Source of the DNA: Acetobacter farinalis | Lineage (GTDB): Bacteria; Pseudomonadota; Alphaproteobacteria; Acetobacterales; Acetobacteraceae | Direction: 5' to 3' | DNA length: 64,000 nt | Assembly (NCBI RefSeq): GCF_011516935.1 | Contig: NZ_WOTF01000007.1 | Coordinates: forward strand, 1 to 64,000 | Shown here: piece after piece, positions 56,262 through 64,000 of the stretch | How positions within the stretch are numbered: position 1 is the stretch's first letter | Layout of the letters: each line of letters opens with the position of its first letter | Notes under the pieces: model-generated | Databases searched by the model: none | What the model saw: only the letters and a program-made list of their open reading frames with translations | What the model was told of the DNA's origin: nothing | Translations under genes and position numbers: made by a program

Positions 56262-57974
56262 ATGATGCCGGACTGGTTTTTCTTGTCTTTTCGCTTTTCT
56301 CGCGGGCATGATGCCGCCTGCCAACAGGTCCCTTCCCGTACCCGGCGGGTTTCTCCCCGTGTGGGTTTTCTGGCGTTTGTAGCCCTTTCGGCTTTCGGGC
56401 CAGCGGCTGCGCAGGCAGCGGAGGCCTCTGCACCGGCCACTTCTGCCACACAGGCCGCGCCTATAGTCGCGCCGTCCATCCCTTCGGTCCGTCAGCAGCG
56501 GGAGGCCGCGCGCCTGTCCACCAGTGTGGTGTTCAAACCCAGCCGGGCAGATATGGCGTTGATTGAAGATCTGGAACACCGCACCTTTCTGTGGTTCTGG
56601 GAAGCAGGCGATGCACAGACCGGCCTGGTGCCCGACCGGTATCCATCAGACCAGACACAGGCGAGTGTGGCCTCAATCGGGTTTGCGCTGACAGCCTATG
56701 GTATCGGAGCGGAGCGCGGGTATATCACCCGCCAGCAGGCTGCTGAACGGACTCTGGCCACCCTGCGGTATCTCTCCGGGCTTCCGCAGAATGACAGTCC
56801 GGAAAACTCTTCCGGGTATCATGGATTTTTCTATCATTTTCTGAACAACAAGACCGGATTGCGGCTCAACAAGGACATTGAACTGTCCAGCATTGATACA
56901 GCCCTGCTGATGCAGGGCGTTCTGTTCTCGGAAAGCTATTATACGAAAGATACGGAGCAGGAGCGGGAAATCCGCTCTCTGGCAAACGGACTTTACCAGA
57001 ATGTTGACTGGGTCTGGATGCGCAGGCCTGACCTGCGGCTGAGCATGGGGTGGTCTCCCGAGCGCCAGTTCCTCCCCAATTACTGGGAAGGCTACAGTGA
57101 GGGGATGATGGCCTATATTCTGGCGCTTGGTTCTCAGGGCCATCCGCTGGAACCGGCGTCATGGCAGGCGTGGCTGACCACAAATGACCGGCGCTGGGGG
57201 GAATATTACGGCCAGACCCTGCTGAATTTTGCCCCCATGTTCGGGCATGAATACACCCATTCATGGATCGATTTCCGCGGGATTCAGGATGACTGGAACC
57301 GTGAGAAGGGCATTGATTATTTTGAAAACAGCCGCCGTGCGACCTATGCGCAGCGGACCTATGCCATGACCAACCCTGGCAAATGGCAGGATTACGGGCA
57401 GGATGTATGGGGGCTGACCGCCAGTGATGGCCCCGGCGAACTGACGCAGACAGTAGGTGGCACCCCCCGCCACTTCCTGTCTTACGCCGCGCGCGGAGCC
57501 GGGCGCGACTATACGCAGGATGATGGCACCATTGCGCCCACCGCCGCTGGCGGTGCGGTGGCCTTCGCCCCGGAAATTGCCATTCCCGCCCTGCGGGAAA
57601 TGAAGCACCGCTACGGCCGCCATATCTACAGCCGGTATGGGTTTGTGGATGCGTTCAACCCCAGCTTCCATACGGCGGACAAGTCTTTCTGGTCTGACAC
57701 AGCCTATCTGGGCATTGATCAGGGGCCAATTCTGCTGATGATTGAAAACTGGCGCAGCGGGTTTGTGTGGAACATCATGAAGCAGAATCCCGCCATTCGG
57801 CAGGGGCTGCTGAAAGCCGGCTTCCGGGGTGGCTGGCTGGGGCAGGACGCTGGTCCTGCGGCACCGGCCACACATGCCAGTGCACCGGCTTCCGGCACGG
57901 TTCTGCCTCCTGCCAGCCAGCATGCGGCCACGCAGCACCCTGCCCGGCAAGGGGCACAGCAGCAGACCGGCTGA
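56262..57974 (+). CDS. secreted glycoamylase-like (PF10091-type) protein
   Basis: About 570 residues. A signal-like segment (VGFLAFVALSAFGPAAAQAAE) follows a basic N-region; the domain from about residue 95 shows the glycoamylase-like pattern LEHRTFLWFWEAGD..TGLVPDR, ASIGFALTAYGIG, GFFYHFLN, ELSSIDTALLMQG, EGYSEGMMAYILALGS, PMFGHEYTHSWIDFRG and AYLGIDQGPILLMIENWR. This family includes endo-beta-1,2-glucanases (GH144), so a periplasmic beta-glucan hydrolase is plausible. The C-terminus is Ala/Gln/His-rich and disordered. The start is uncertain: 56208 (GTG), 56262 and 56265 are all possible. Confidence 0.82.
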   Translation: MMPDWFFLSFRFSRGHDAACQQVPSRTRRVSPRVGFLAFVALSAFGPAAAQAAEASAPATSATQAAPIVAPSIPSVRQQREAARLSTSVVFKPSRADMALIEDLEHRTFLWFWEAGDAQTGLVPDRYPSDQTQASVASIGFALTAYGIGAERGYITRQQAAERTLATLRYLSGLPQNDSPENSSGYHGFFYHFLNNKTGLRLNKDIELSSIDTALLMQGVLFSESYYTKDTEQEREIRSLANGLYQNVDWVWMRRPDLRLSMGWSPERQFLPNYWEGYSEGMMAYILALGSQGHPLEPASWQAWLTTNDRRWGEYYGQTLLNFAPMFGHEYTHSWIDFRGIQDDWNREKGIDYFENSRRATYAQRTYAMTNPGKWQDYGQDVWGLTASDGPGELTQTVGGTPRHFLSYAARGAGRDYTQDDGTIAPTAAGGAVAFAPEIAIPALREMKHRYGRHIYSRYGFVDAFNPSFHTADKSFWSDTAYLGIDQGPILLMIENWRSGFVWNIMKQNPAIRQGLLKAGFRGGWLGQDAGPAAPATHASAPASGTVLPPASQHAATQHPARQGAQQQTG

Positions 57975-58087
57975 AGGCCGGTTGCTCCTGAAAATCGCTT
58001 TTCTGGAAAAGTCCTTTCGCACCAGTCTCTGAAGAGACTCCATCGGAGACTGGCGCGGGAAACCCTGAAGGGTGGTCTGAGGCCCGC

Positions 58088-58480
58088 CTATCCCTGATAG
58101 GAGGCGATCTCGATCAGATTCTGGTCCGGATCATGGCAGTAGACAGAGGTGATTGGCCCCAGAGCGCCCAACCGCGCCACGGGGCCTTCTACAATCGTCA
58201 CGCCACATTTTTTCAGATGCTCAATGATGTCCTCACTGGTCACCGCGGTGACAAAGCAGAGGTCATTCCCGCCGGGCAGCGCATGGACTGCTGTGTCCCA
58301 CCCCGTGGCGTCCTGCGGCCGAAGGTTGAGCTTCTGCCCGCCAAAAGCCAGCGCTGTGCGGTTGTTGCGCCCGTACTCCTCGCGATCCATGCCCAGCACA
58401 CGCTGATACCAGGAGGCGGAAATTTCGAGGTCTCTTACAGTCAGGACAGCATGGTCCATCCGGTCAACAGTAAAGCGCAT
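58088..58480 (-). CDS. VOC-family (glyoxalase-fold) protein
   Basis: A 130-residue single-domain vicinal oxygen chelate protein: MDHAVLTVRDLEISASWYQRVLGM at the start, LRPQDATGWDTAVHALPGGNDLCFVT and VYCHDPDQNLIEIASY at the end. The metal-binding His in DHAVL and the terminal Glu in LIEI are present. Members include lyases, dioxygenases and antibiotic-binding proteins; the substrate here is unknown. It lies 25 bases downstream of the fumarase gene on the same strand and may be cotranscribed. Confidence 0.87.
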   Translation of the reverse strand: MRFTVDRMDHAVLTVRDLEISASWYQRVLGMDREEYGRNNRTALAFGGQKLNLRPQDATGWDTAVHALPGGNDLCFVTAVTSEDIIEHLKKCGVTIVEGPVARLGALGPITSVYCHDPDQNLIEIASYQG

Positions 58481-58505
58481 GGGGTCAACACAGCTCCTTT
58501 AATGC

Positions 58506-60161
58506 TCAGCTGAGTTCAGCGTAGAAGTCATTCCCCTTGTCGTCGATAACAATAAAGGCGGGGAAGTCCTCAACCTCGATTTTCCACACCGCTTCCATGC
58601 CCAGTTCGGGGTATTCCAGAACTTCCACCTTGCGGATGCAGTCCTGCGCCAGCCGGGCCGCCGGGCCGCCAACGGACCCCAGATAGAACCCGCCGTACGT
58701 CTGGCAGGCGTCCTTCACGGCTTTGGAGCGGTTGCCCTTGGCCAGCATGATATAGGAGCCGCCAGCGGCCTGAAGCTCGGCCACATAGGAGTCCATGCGT
58801 CCGGCCGTGGTGGGGCCGAAGGAGCCTGTCGCCATGCCTTCGGGCGTTTTGGCCGGGCCTGCGTAATAAACCGGGTGGTCTTTCAGATATTGCGGCAGGC
58901 CTTCCCCCCGTTCCAGCCGCTCACGGAATTTGGCGTGGGCAATATCCCGCGCCACCACCACGGTGCCGTTCAGGGCAAGGCGGGTTTTGACAGGATAGCG
59001 GGAGAGTTCCTTGCGGATTTCGTCCATCGGGCGATTGAGGTCGATCCTGACGGCCTCACCCTCCAGATGGTCATCCGTGGTTTCGGGCAGGAAGCGGGCC
59101 GGGTCATGCTCCAGCTCTTCCAGAAAAAAGCCTTCCGCCGTGATGCGCGCCTTGATCTGCCGGTCTGCCGAGCAGGAGACCCCCATCCCCACCGGCAGAG
59201 AGGCGCCGTGGCGGGGCAGGCGGATCACCCGCACGTCATGGCAGAAATATTTGCCGCCAAACTGCGCGCCAATGCCCAGCTTGCGGGTCAGCTCCAGAAC
59301 CTTCTGCTCCATCTCTACATCCCGGAAGGCGTGGCCGGTCATGCTGCCGCTGGTGGGCAGGCTGTCATACCAGTGGGTGGAGGCCAGCTTCACGGTCTTG
59401 AGCGTCTGCTCCGCGGACATGCCGCCAATCACGATAGCCAGATGGTAGGGCGGGCAGGCGGAGGTGCCGAGGGTTTTGATTTTGGTATCCAGCCAGTCCA
59501 GCAGTTTCTGTTCAGACCCCAGCAGGGCGCGGGTTTCCTGAAACAGGAACGTCTTGTTGGCCGAGCCACCGCCCTTGGCCACAAACATCAGATCAAACTG
59601 TTCATCATGATGCGTGGCGGGGCTGGCGAAAATATCGCACTGCACCGGCAGGTTGGTGCCTGTGTTCTTTTCCTCGAACATGGTGAGCGGGGCCATCTGC
59701 GAATAGCGCAGGCTGGTGCGGGTGTAGGTTTCATACACTCCTTTGGAGAACGCGACTTCCTCATCGCCTTCCACCCATACGCGCTGGCCTTTTTTGCCAA
59801 ACACAATGGCCGTGCCGGTGTCCTGACACATGGGCAGCACGCCACCCGCGGCAATGCCGGCGTTTTTCAGCAGGTCCAGTGCCACGAAGCGGTCATTGTC
59901 CGAGGCTTCGGGGTCTTTGAGAATGCTGGCAAGCTGTTTGAGGTGAGCAGGGCGCAGGTAATGCGCCACTTCGTGAAACGCCTGCGCTGTCAATTCTGTC
60001 AGCGCTTCGGGCGTGATGTGCAGAATGGTTTTGCCCGCACACTGCGATGTGCTGACACCGGCGATATCCACCTTCCTGTAAGAGGTGGTGTCCTCCCCCA
60101 GCGGGAAGAGGGGAGACCAGGTGAAGGGGGGTACCGGGGGGCGAGGGGGCTGGCTGGTCAT
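58506..60161 (-). CDS. class I (iron-sulfur) fumarate hydratase
   Basis: A 551-residue 4Fe-4S fumarase interconverting fumarate and malate. The first half carries [17 protein letters not shown] with a cluster Cys, [16 protein letters not shown] and [14 protein letters not shown]; the second half has [22 protein letters not shown] with a cluster Cys and the C-terminal [27 protein letters not shown]. The length fits FumA/FumB-type two-domain enzymes. The start MTSQPPRPP is preceded by GGAGAG at a somewhat long distance; the frame extends to 60242 without conserved residues. No class II FumC is in the window. Confidence 0.94.
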   Translation of the reverse strand: MTSQPPRPPVPPFTWSPLFPLGEDTTSYRKVDIAGVSTSQCAGKTILHITPEALTELTAQAFHEVAHYLRPAHLKQLASILKDPEASDNDRFVALDLLKNAGIAAGGVLPMCQDTGTAIVFGKKGQRVWVEGDEEVAFSKGVYETYTRTSLRYSQMAPLTMFEEKNTGTNLPVQCDIFASPATHHDEQFDLMFVAKGGGSANKTFLFQETRALLGSEQKLLDWLDTKIKTLGTSACPPYHLAIVIGGMSAEQTLKTVKLASTHWYDSLPTSGSMTGHAFRDVEMEQKVLELTRKLGIGAQFGGKYFCHDVRVIRLPRHGASLPVGMGVSCSADRQIKARITAEGFFLEELEHDPARFLPETTDDHLEGEAVRIDLNRPMDEIRKELSRYPVKTRLALNGTVVVARDIAHAKFRERLERGEGLPQYLKDHPVYYAGPAKTPEGMATGSFGPTTAGRMDSYVAELQAAGGSYIMLAKGNRSKAVKDACQTYGGFYLGSVGGPAARLAQDCIRKVEVLEYPELGMEAVWKIEVEDFPAFIVIDDKGNDFYAELS

Positions 60162-60204
60162 GATGTGCTGAACTCTCCATGGGGCCCGCCCCTGAATGCG
60201 GGGC

Positions 60205-60753
60205 TTAAGCGGGTGATGGCCCTTTCTTGCGAAAAGCGTCAAGGCTTACGACCTGTGATGACGGGTCACTTTCCGCTGAGCCTCCGGCATCGTCTTCTGC
60301 CGGTGCTGCCGGAGCTGTTTCTGTGGCGGCTGCGGCGGCAGCCGCTGCGTCCGATGCCGTGAAATGCAGGCTGAGATGGATCGACGGATCAGCAAACCCG
60401 GTAAAGGCCGCCACTGGAATGACCAGAATGGAGCCAACCCCACCGAAGGACAGACCGACGGAAACCTTGCCTGCGGCGCGGTCCACGGCCAGATCCCAGA
60501 ACTGGTGCTGGAGCACGATGGTCATCTCATGCGGGTACTGGGCGCGGAGGCGGTCAGGGATCACCACACCGGGAAGATCGGTGCGGAAGGTCAGATAAAA
60601 ATGATGTTCCCCCGCAAGCCCTTCGCGGCTCACATACTCGAGGGCGCTCAGCATCACCCCGCGATAGGCCTCGTCCAGCCACTGCTCATAAGGCAGCTGG
60701 CTTTCGGGTGGGAAAGCGCCGTTTTCCGGGGTGTTATCGTGGTCATCAGCCAT
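60205..60753 (-). CDS. sspB: ClpXP protease specificity-enhancing factor SspB
   Basis: A 182-residue SspB of the alphaproteobacterial type. The substrate-binding Sm-like domain covers residues about 20-130 ([85 protein letters not shown]). A long Ala/Ser/Glu-rich flexible linker leads to a C-terminal basic/hydrophobic tail ([11 protein letters not shown]) of the kind that docks on ClpX. It tethers ssrA-tagged proteins to ClpXP. GGAG precedes the ATG. It is located directly downstream of the ssrA gene on the same strand. Confidence 0.92.
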   Translation of the reverse strand: MADDHDNTPENGAFPPESQLPYEQWLDEAYRGVMLSALEYVSREGLAGEHHFYLTFRTDLPGVVIPDRLRAQYPHEMTIVLQHQFWDLAVDRAAGKVSVGLSFGGVGSILVIPVAAFTGFADPSIHLSLHFTASDAAAAAAAATETAPAAPAEDDAGGSAESDPSSQVVSLDAFRKKGPSPA

Positions 60754-60969
60754 GACAGCTCTCCTCGCTCACGCTGGTCCTTTCGGGCCAGCGATTTGAA
60801 TATCACTCTGCCGTCAGCCATGCGTGAAAGAGGGGATAAGTGCAAGCCGCCAAGCCATGATTCTGTAGCGCAGTGGGTTCCTCACAGCTGCGTATGCCGG
60901 CTTTCAAAAGTGCTTGAGCATTGGCAGGCTGCGGGGTTCATGCCCCGGCTGCGGTCCTGAAATTTTAAC

Positions 60970-61280
60970 GGGATTTTTCTGGCGGACTGTGAGGGGGCTT
61001 CTGTTGCCCGGTGCCCCCCCGAACCGCGCTTATCGCTTATGCAGCGACAGCGAGCACCTCAGTGTTATCGTTGGCACTTGTATGTTTAGCCCGATAACGG
61101 CGGTACAATGCCGGGCAAAAGGAAGGTCTTTACCACGCGTGTCGAGCCTGTTTCGTCCCCATCCGTCCGGCCGTGAGGCTGGATTGAAACTGGTGGAGAC
61201 GCCGGGTACTGCCCCCGGGTCCACAACGATTATTCCACGTTCCGTTTATCACCATAGCCAAGGGGCAAGCCCCTCCTGCA
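60970..61280 (-). ncRNA. ssrA: two-piece (circularly permuted) tmRNA
   Basis: On the minus strand the acceptor piece comes first, ending in GGGGGCAGTACCCGG, CGTCTCC, A, CCA with CCA at 61193-61191. A 30-base intervening segment (61190-61161) is expected to be removed. The coding piece starts GGGGACGAAACAGGCTCGAC at 61160; GGGGACG pairs with CGTCTCC (one G-U) to rebuild the acceptor stem. The tag frame, 61075-61037, encodes ANDNTEVLAVAA followed by TAA. Near the end GGGGGG...CCCCC forms a hairpin. This permuted layout is typical of alphaproteobacteria. It rescues stalled ribosomes and marks their products for ClpXP. Outer boundaries are approximate. Confidence 0.93.
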
Positions 61281-61286
61281 CCAATG

Positions 61287-61315
61287 AACATAAGGAGCAC
61301 AGCGGTGGATTGCAA
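61287..61315 (-). promoter_or_regulatory. sigma-70-type promoter of ssrA
   Basis: TTGCAA (61315-61310) and TATGTT (61292-61287) are separated by exactly 17 bases on the minus strand. The start of transcription would fall near 61280, just before the acceptor piece. Confidence 0.6.
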
Positions 61316-61404
61316 GATCCTGTTTCACGCGGCGGCCCAACTTGAATGCGTGCTGGACTGTCTGTAACACAGAAGCCGAGCTCATTTTCAGTCCGGGGAA
61401 CAGC

Positions 61405-62313
61405 ATGTCACTGACCGACGCCCAGCGCGCAGAAATTGCCGCGCATCTTCAGGAGTCCGCTCCTACCCGCCGCCCGACGGTGCCGGCGCTGGAGGCCATG
61501 CTGTATGAACCACAGGAAGTGCTTGACCACGGCTTTCTGCGGGTTGTGGACTATATGGGCGATGATTCGGCCATTGTGCAGGCCGCCCGCGTGTCCTACG
61601 GGCGCGGCACCCGCAAGGTTTCTGAAGATGCCGGGCTGATCCGCTATCTGATGCGGCACCGCCATTCCTCGCCGTTTGAAATGTGCGAGATGAAGTTTCA
61701 CGTCAAACTGCCCATTTTTGTTGCGCGGCAGTGGATCCGCCACCGGATGGCCAGCGTGAATGAATATTCCGCCCGCTATTCGATTCTCGACAGTGAATTC
61801 TACATCCCCGCGCCGGAACACATGGCCGCGCAGAGTGTGATCAACCGGCAGGGCCGGGGCGATGTGCTGGCCCCGGATGACGCCGCTGCCGTGATGGAGA
61901 TCCTGCGGGATGACGCCGTGCGCACCTACCGCAATTATGAAACCATGCTGAACACGGAAGAGGGCTACGGTCTGGCCCGTGAGCTGGCCCGCATCAATCT
62001 GACAGTGAACACCTATACCCAGTGGTATTGGAAGATCGACCTGCACAACCTCATGCATTTTCTGGCGCTGCGGCTGGACCCGCATGCGCAGTATGAAATC
62101 CGTGTCTATGCGGAAGCCATGCTGAAAATCCTGCATGCCTGGGTGCCGCAGACAGCGGCTGCATTTGAGGATTATCGCCGGGGCGCTGTGACATTCTCCG
62201 CCGGCATGCTCAAGATCGTGCGCCGTATGCTGGCGGGTGAGCCGGTCGAGCAGGCCAGCTCCGGCCTGAGCAAGCGCGAGTGGGATGAGATGATGGCTGT
62301 CCTGAAGGACTGA
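61405..62313 (+). CDS. thyX: FAD-dependent thymidylate synthase
   Basis: A 302-residue ThyX that makes dTMP from dUMP using FAD and methylenetetrahydrofolate. The signature [15 protein letters not shown] matches RHRxxSxNExSxRYS, preceded by [27 protein letters not shown]. The start [10 protein letters not shown] has GGGGA upstream; the frame opens earlier at 61342 but that would run into the ssrA promoter. Presence of ThyX implies this strain may lack ThyA. It is divergent from ssrA. Confidence 0.96.
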   Translation: MSLTDAQRAEIAAHLQESAPTRRPTVPALEAMLYEPQEVLDHGFLRVVDYMGDDSAIVQAARVSYGRGTRKVSEDAGLIRYLMRHRHSSPFEMCEMKFHVKLPIFVARQWIRHRMASVNEYSARYSILDSEFYIPAPEHMAAQSVINRQGRGDVLAPDDAAAVMEILRDDAVRTYRNYETMLNTEEGYGLARELARINLTVNTYTQWYWKIDLHNLMHFLALRLDPHAQYEIRVYAEAMLKILHAWVPQTAAAFEDYRRGAVTFSAGMLKIVRRMLAGEPVEQASSGLSKREWDEMMAVLKD

Positions 62314-62325
62314 TCTCCACCCGCA

Positions 62326-62616
62326 ATGGATACTCCCCCCAAAACGGACGCCGCCCTTCGGGATGAAGCTTTTCTCGAGGATGAGGCCGGAGGTCGCGCC
62401 TCATCCCTGTTTCTGAAAGAGCAGGGTGGCGCGCGTGGCCTGCGCCCGCCGGGGAATCAGTTGCCGGGGTTTGCACCGTTTGTGGCGGTTGCGGCTGTGC
62501 TGGTGGCGGTGTGGGCGTTCCTGTTCTTTACAGCCCCCAAGGATATGAAGCCCCAGCATCTGCATGTGTGTGAAACACAGGGGCCGGACAGCCAGCGGAC
62601 ACTCTGTCTGCATTAA
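62326..62616 (+). CDS. small single-pass membrane protein, hypothetical
   Basis: A 96-residue protein with an acidic N-terminal half (DEAFLEDEAGG), one transmembrane helix (FAPFVAVAAVLVAVWAFLFFTA, about 48-69) and a short outer tail with two Cys (HVCETQ, TLCLH) that could form a disulfide. No family is recognised. It starts 12 bases after thyX in the same direction and may be cotranscribed. Function is unknown. Confidence 0.6.
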   Translation: MDTPPKTDAALRDEAFLEDEAGGRASSLFLKEQGGARGLRPPGNQLPGFAPFVAVAAVLVAVWAFLFFTAPKDMKPQHLHVCETQGPDSQRTLCLH

Positions 62617-62763
62617 AATTTGACATGATTGTCAAGCTCACTACTGTTTTCCCGGAACGACGTGCCGGGAACGGGGTGTGATGGCGTGGCAAGGCGCGCC
62701 AGTCCCGTCATGTTTATCATTATTTTTGCGGCGGACTGGCGTTCTGGCTATTCCGCACAGAAG

Positions 62764-63060
62764 ATGGATAAAAGTGACATGCCTGCTTTCACACCGAAAT
62801 TTTTAAAGACATTCTGCCTTGCCGCGACCGGTATCGCCCTGCTCGGCACGCTGGCCCCAGCCCGTGCGGAGGATACCCTGCGCCAGAAGCAAACCCAGGC
62901 CTGCAAGGGGGATGCTCTCAAGCTTTGCGCTCTTGCCATTCCCAATGAAAAGAAAATCACCAGCTGCATGGAGCGCAAGAAAGACAGGCTGAGCCCCCAG
63001 TGCCGTGCGTTCTTTGATGCTCCGGCAGGATCCGGGAAAACTTCCGCGAAAAAACCCTGA
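62764..63060 (+). CDS. small exported Cys-containing protein
   Basis: About 98 residues. A signal peptide (FLKTFCLAATGIALLGTLAPARAED) precedes a mature part of about 60 residues with four Cys in the pattern ACKGDALKLCALAIPNEKKITSCMERKK...SPQCRAFFD, which resembles small periplasmic Cys-repeat proteins of alphaproteobacteria and probably forms two disulfides. The tail is basic. Start choices are MDKSD at 62764 and MPAFT at 62779; the frame opens further upstream (62629) but lacks coding character. Function unknown. Confidence 0.6.
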   Translation: MDKSDMPAFTPKFLKTFCLAATGIALLGTLAPARAEDTLRQKQTQACKGDALKLCALAIPNEKKITSCMERKKDRLSPQCRAFFDAPAGSGKTSAKKP

Positions 63061-63385
63061 TTTCTACAGGGGTTTTATGGTGCGTTATCATGTGGAGGAT
63101 GTGCTGTCTGCCGGGATGCGGGAAGCTTCCCGGCAGCGTCTGCCACGGTGACTCCTGCCTGCAGCTATATTGAAAAAATGCAGGTTTTAAGAGGGGCTTC
63201 TGTTAAATGTTATATGGCCAATTATGGCATGAAGTGTGAGATATTTTGGTTTGAGAATGTGACAGTTGGTGCCTTATGACGGAAAGCACCAACTTGAACG
63301 AAGGTGGTACGAATAAAGTGTAGGAAAAACCTCTCAATTATTATTGTGTTTTTCCCTAACTTCTTATCCGCATGCGTAAATCATT
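63061..63385. repeat. intergenic region with three strong hairpins
   Basis: About 325 bases without a gene. CTGCCGGGA/TCCCGGCAG forms a stem (about 63109-63136) and AGTTGGTGC/GCACCAACT another (63265-63294). ATGCGTAAA/TTTACGCAT (63372-63393) is a perfect 9-bp stem that overlaps the stop codon of the mrp gene. Only the second half of the region is AT-rich. None has a clean U-run, so their roles (terminators, 3' protection or protein sites) are open. Confidence 0.4.
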
Positions 63386-64000
63386 TTACGCATTCCTGTG
63401 CCGCAGGGCTTCCGCCGTTGCCTGCGCGATACGGCGGAACGCCTGTGCGCCTTCGCTTTCGGGGGCGCTGGCTACAATCGGGGCGCCTGCATCCCCCGTG
63501 GCGCGGATATCCGCCAGAAGGGGCACTTCCCCAAGGAAGGGCACACCCATGGCTTCGGCTTCCTTCCGTGCGCCGCCATGGCCGAACAGTTCGGTGTTAT
63601 GGCCGCAATTCGGGCAGCAGAAATAGGACATGTTCTCAATCAGGCCGAGAACAGGCACGTTCATTTTCTCAAACATGGTCACACCGCGCCGCGCATCAAT
63701 CAGCGCGATATCCTGCGGTGTAGAGACAATAACGGCCCCGGCCAGCGGCACTTTCTGCATCAGGGAGAGCTGTGCGTCTCCGGTGCCGGGGGGCATGTCC
63801 ACCACCAGAACATCCAGAGGGCCCCAGTCCACGTCTGTCAGAAACTGGTTGATAGCGCCCATCACCATGGGGCCGCGCCAGATCATGGCCTGCTTTTCAT
63901 CCACCAGCATGCCAATGGACACGGCGCGGAGGCCCCAGACTTCCATGGGCTGCAGGCGGCCTTCCCGTGCTTCCGGCTTGCTCTCCGTGCCCAGCATGCG
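63386..64000 (-). CDS. Mrp/ApbC-family P-loop ATPase, N-terminus beyond the window
   Basis: The C-terminal about 204 residues of an Mrp/NBP35-type iron-sulfur carrier ATPase. The frame is open to the right edge, so the P-loop GKGGVGKST part must lie outside. Visible are IGMLVDEKQAMIWRGPMV, the switch DMPPGTGDAQLSL, STPQDIALIDARRG and the CxxC cluster-binding pair in FCCPNCGHNTELFGHGG. It helps assemble 4Fe-4S clusters for enzymes such as aconitase and fumarase, both present in this window. The stop lies inside a palindrome. Confidence 0.93.
   Translation of the reverse strand, partial: RMLGTESKPEAREGRLQPMEVWGLRAVSIGMLVDEKQAMIWRGPMVMGAINQFLTDVDWGPLDVLVVDMPPGTGDAQLSLMQKVPLAGAVIVSTPQDIALIDARRGVTMFEKMNVPVLGLIENMSYFCCPNCGHNTELFGHGGARKEAEAMGVPFLGEVPLLADIRATGDAGAPIVASAPESEGAQAFRRIAQATAEALRHRNA

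Noticed and set aside
56121-56579. 152-codon minus-strand frame before the glycoamylase-like gene
   Set aside because: Mostly antisense to the signal-peptide region of a well-supported gene and of biased composition.
60914-61345. 143-codon plus-strand frame and shorter minus-strand frames
   Set aside because: They overlap the tmRNA gene, whose RNA features are clear.

Overview
The window is a high-GC chromosomal segment of an alphaproteobacterium, most probably an acetic acid bacterium (Acetobacteraceae; Acetobacter, Gluconacetobacter or Komagataeibacter type). Support: a circularly permuted two-piece tmRNA, the gene order DUF3576 lipoprotein-leuS-lptE-holA, a ClpXP adaptor of the alphaproteobacterial SspB type, FAD-dependent thymidylate synthase, and a metabolic set (aconitase A, fused dihydroxyacetone kinase, acetoin/butanediol-type SDR, cytochrome c maturation ABC genes) usual in that family. 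The species cannot be fixed from sequence alone.

Layout. 1-2,600 is strongly AT-rich and holds a partial small gene and an unusual alpha/beta-hydrolase-like gene; it abuts the 3' end of a tRNA-Arg(CCU) gene and looks horizontally acquired. 2,607-2,936 is that tRNA, split in the anticodon loop by a 253-nt group I intron. 2,988-7,987 is the minus-strand set DUF3576-leuS-lptE-holA. 8,051-12,571 carries a SARP/BTAD-type regulator, a SLT-SPOR lipoprotein, a small unknown gene and dciA (DUF721). 12,582-17,497 holds mutY and hemH, nth on the opposite strand, and an ABC exporter. 17,647-22,319 has a TonB receptor and a fused DhaKL kinase. 22,880-24,979 is thiC with a TPP riboswitch. 25,209-27,544 is a sugar-porter MFS facing an acetoin/butanediol SDR. 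27,696-29,949 is the translationally coupled aroQ-accB-accC run. 30,206-35,672 has rlpA, a YihY/BrkB protein, an ornithine-decarboxylase-like gene with a long structured leader, yfdX and an aldo/keto reductase. 35,772-40,084 has ccmAB and acnA. 40,167-43,681 is an amino-acid ABC transporter with a substrate-binding/permease fusion, followed by a LysR regulator. 43,744-46,680 is a three-gene cluster of unknown function around a membrane-anchored Clp-like AAA+ ATPase. 46,890-52,861 is rimP-nusA-rnpM-infB-rbfA. 52,923-55,943 is lrp divergent from alr-dadA. 56,262-60,161 has a secreted glycoamylase-like protein, a VOC protein and class I fumarase. 60,205-61,315 places sspB beside ssrA. 61,405-64,000 has thyX, two small envelope proteins and a truncated Mrp/ApbC ATPase.

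Functional links. ssrA tags stalled nascent chains and the neighbouring sspB product is expected to hand tagged chains to ClpXP. The lrp/alr/dadA block forms an alanine racemization and D-alanine oxidation unit. AccBC with AroQ couples fatty-acid and shikimate precursors. The rimP-rbfA genes form the translation/transcription operon. The best candidates for closer study are the intron-split tRNA at the island boundary, the membrane AAA+ cluster, the terminator-like hairpin just before the rimP TTG start, and the ornithine decarboxylase leader.
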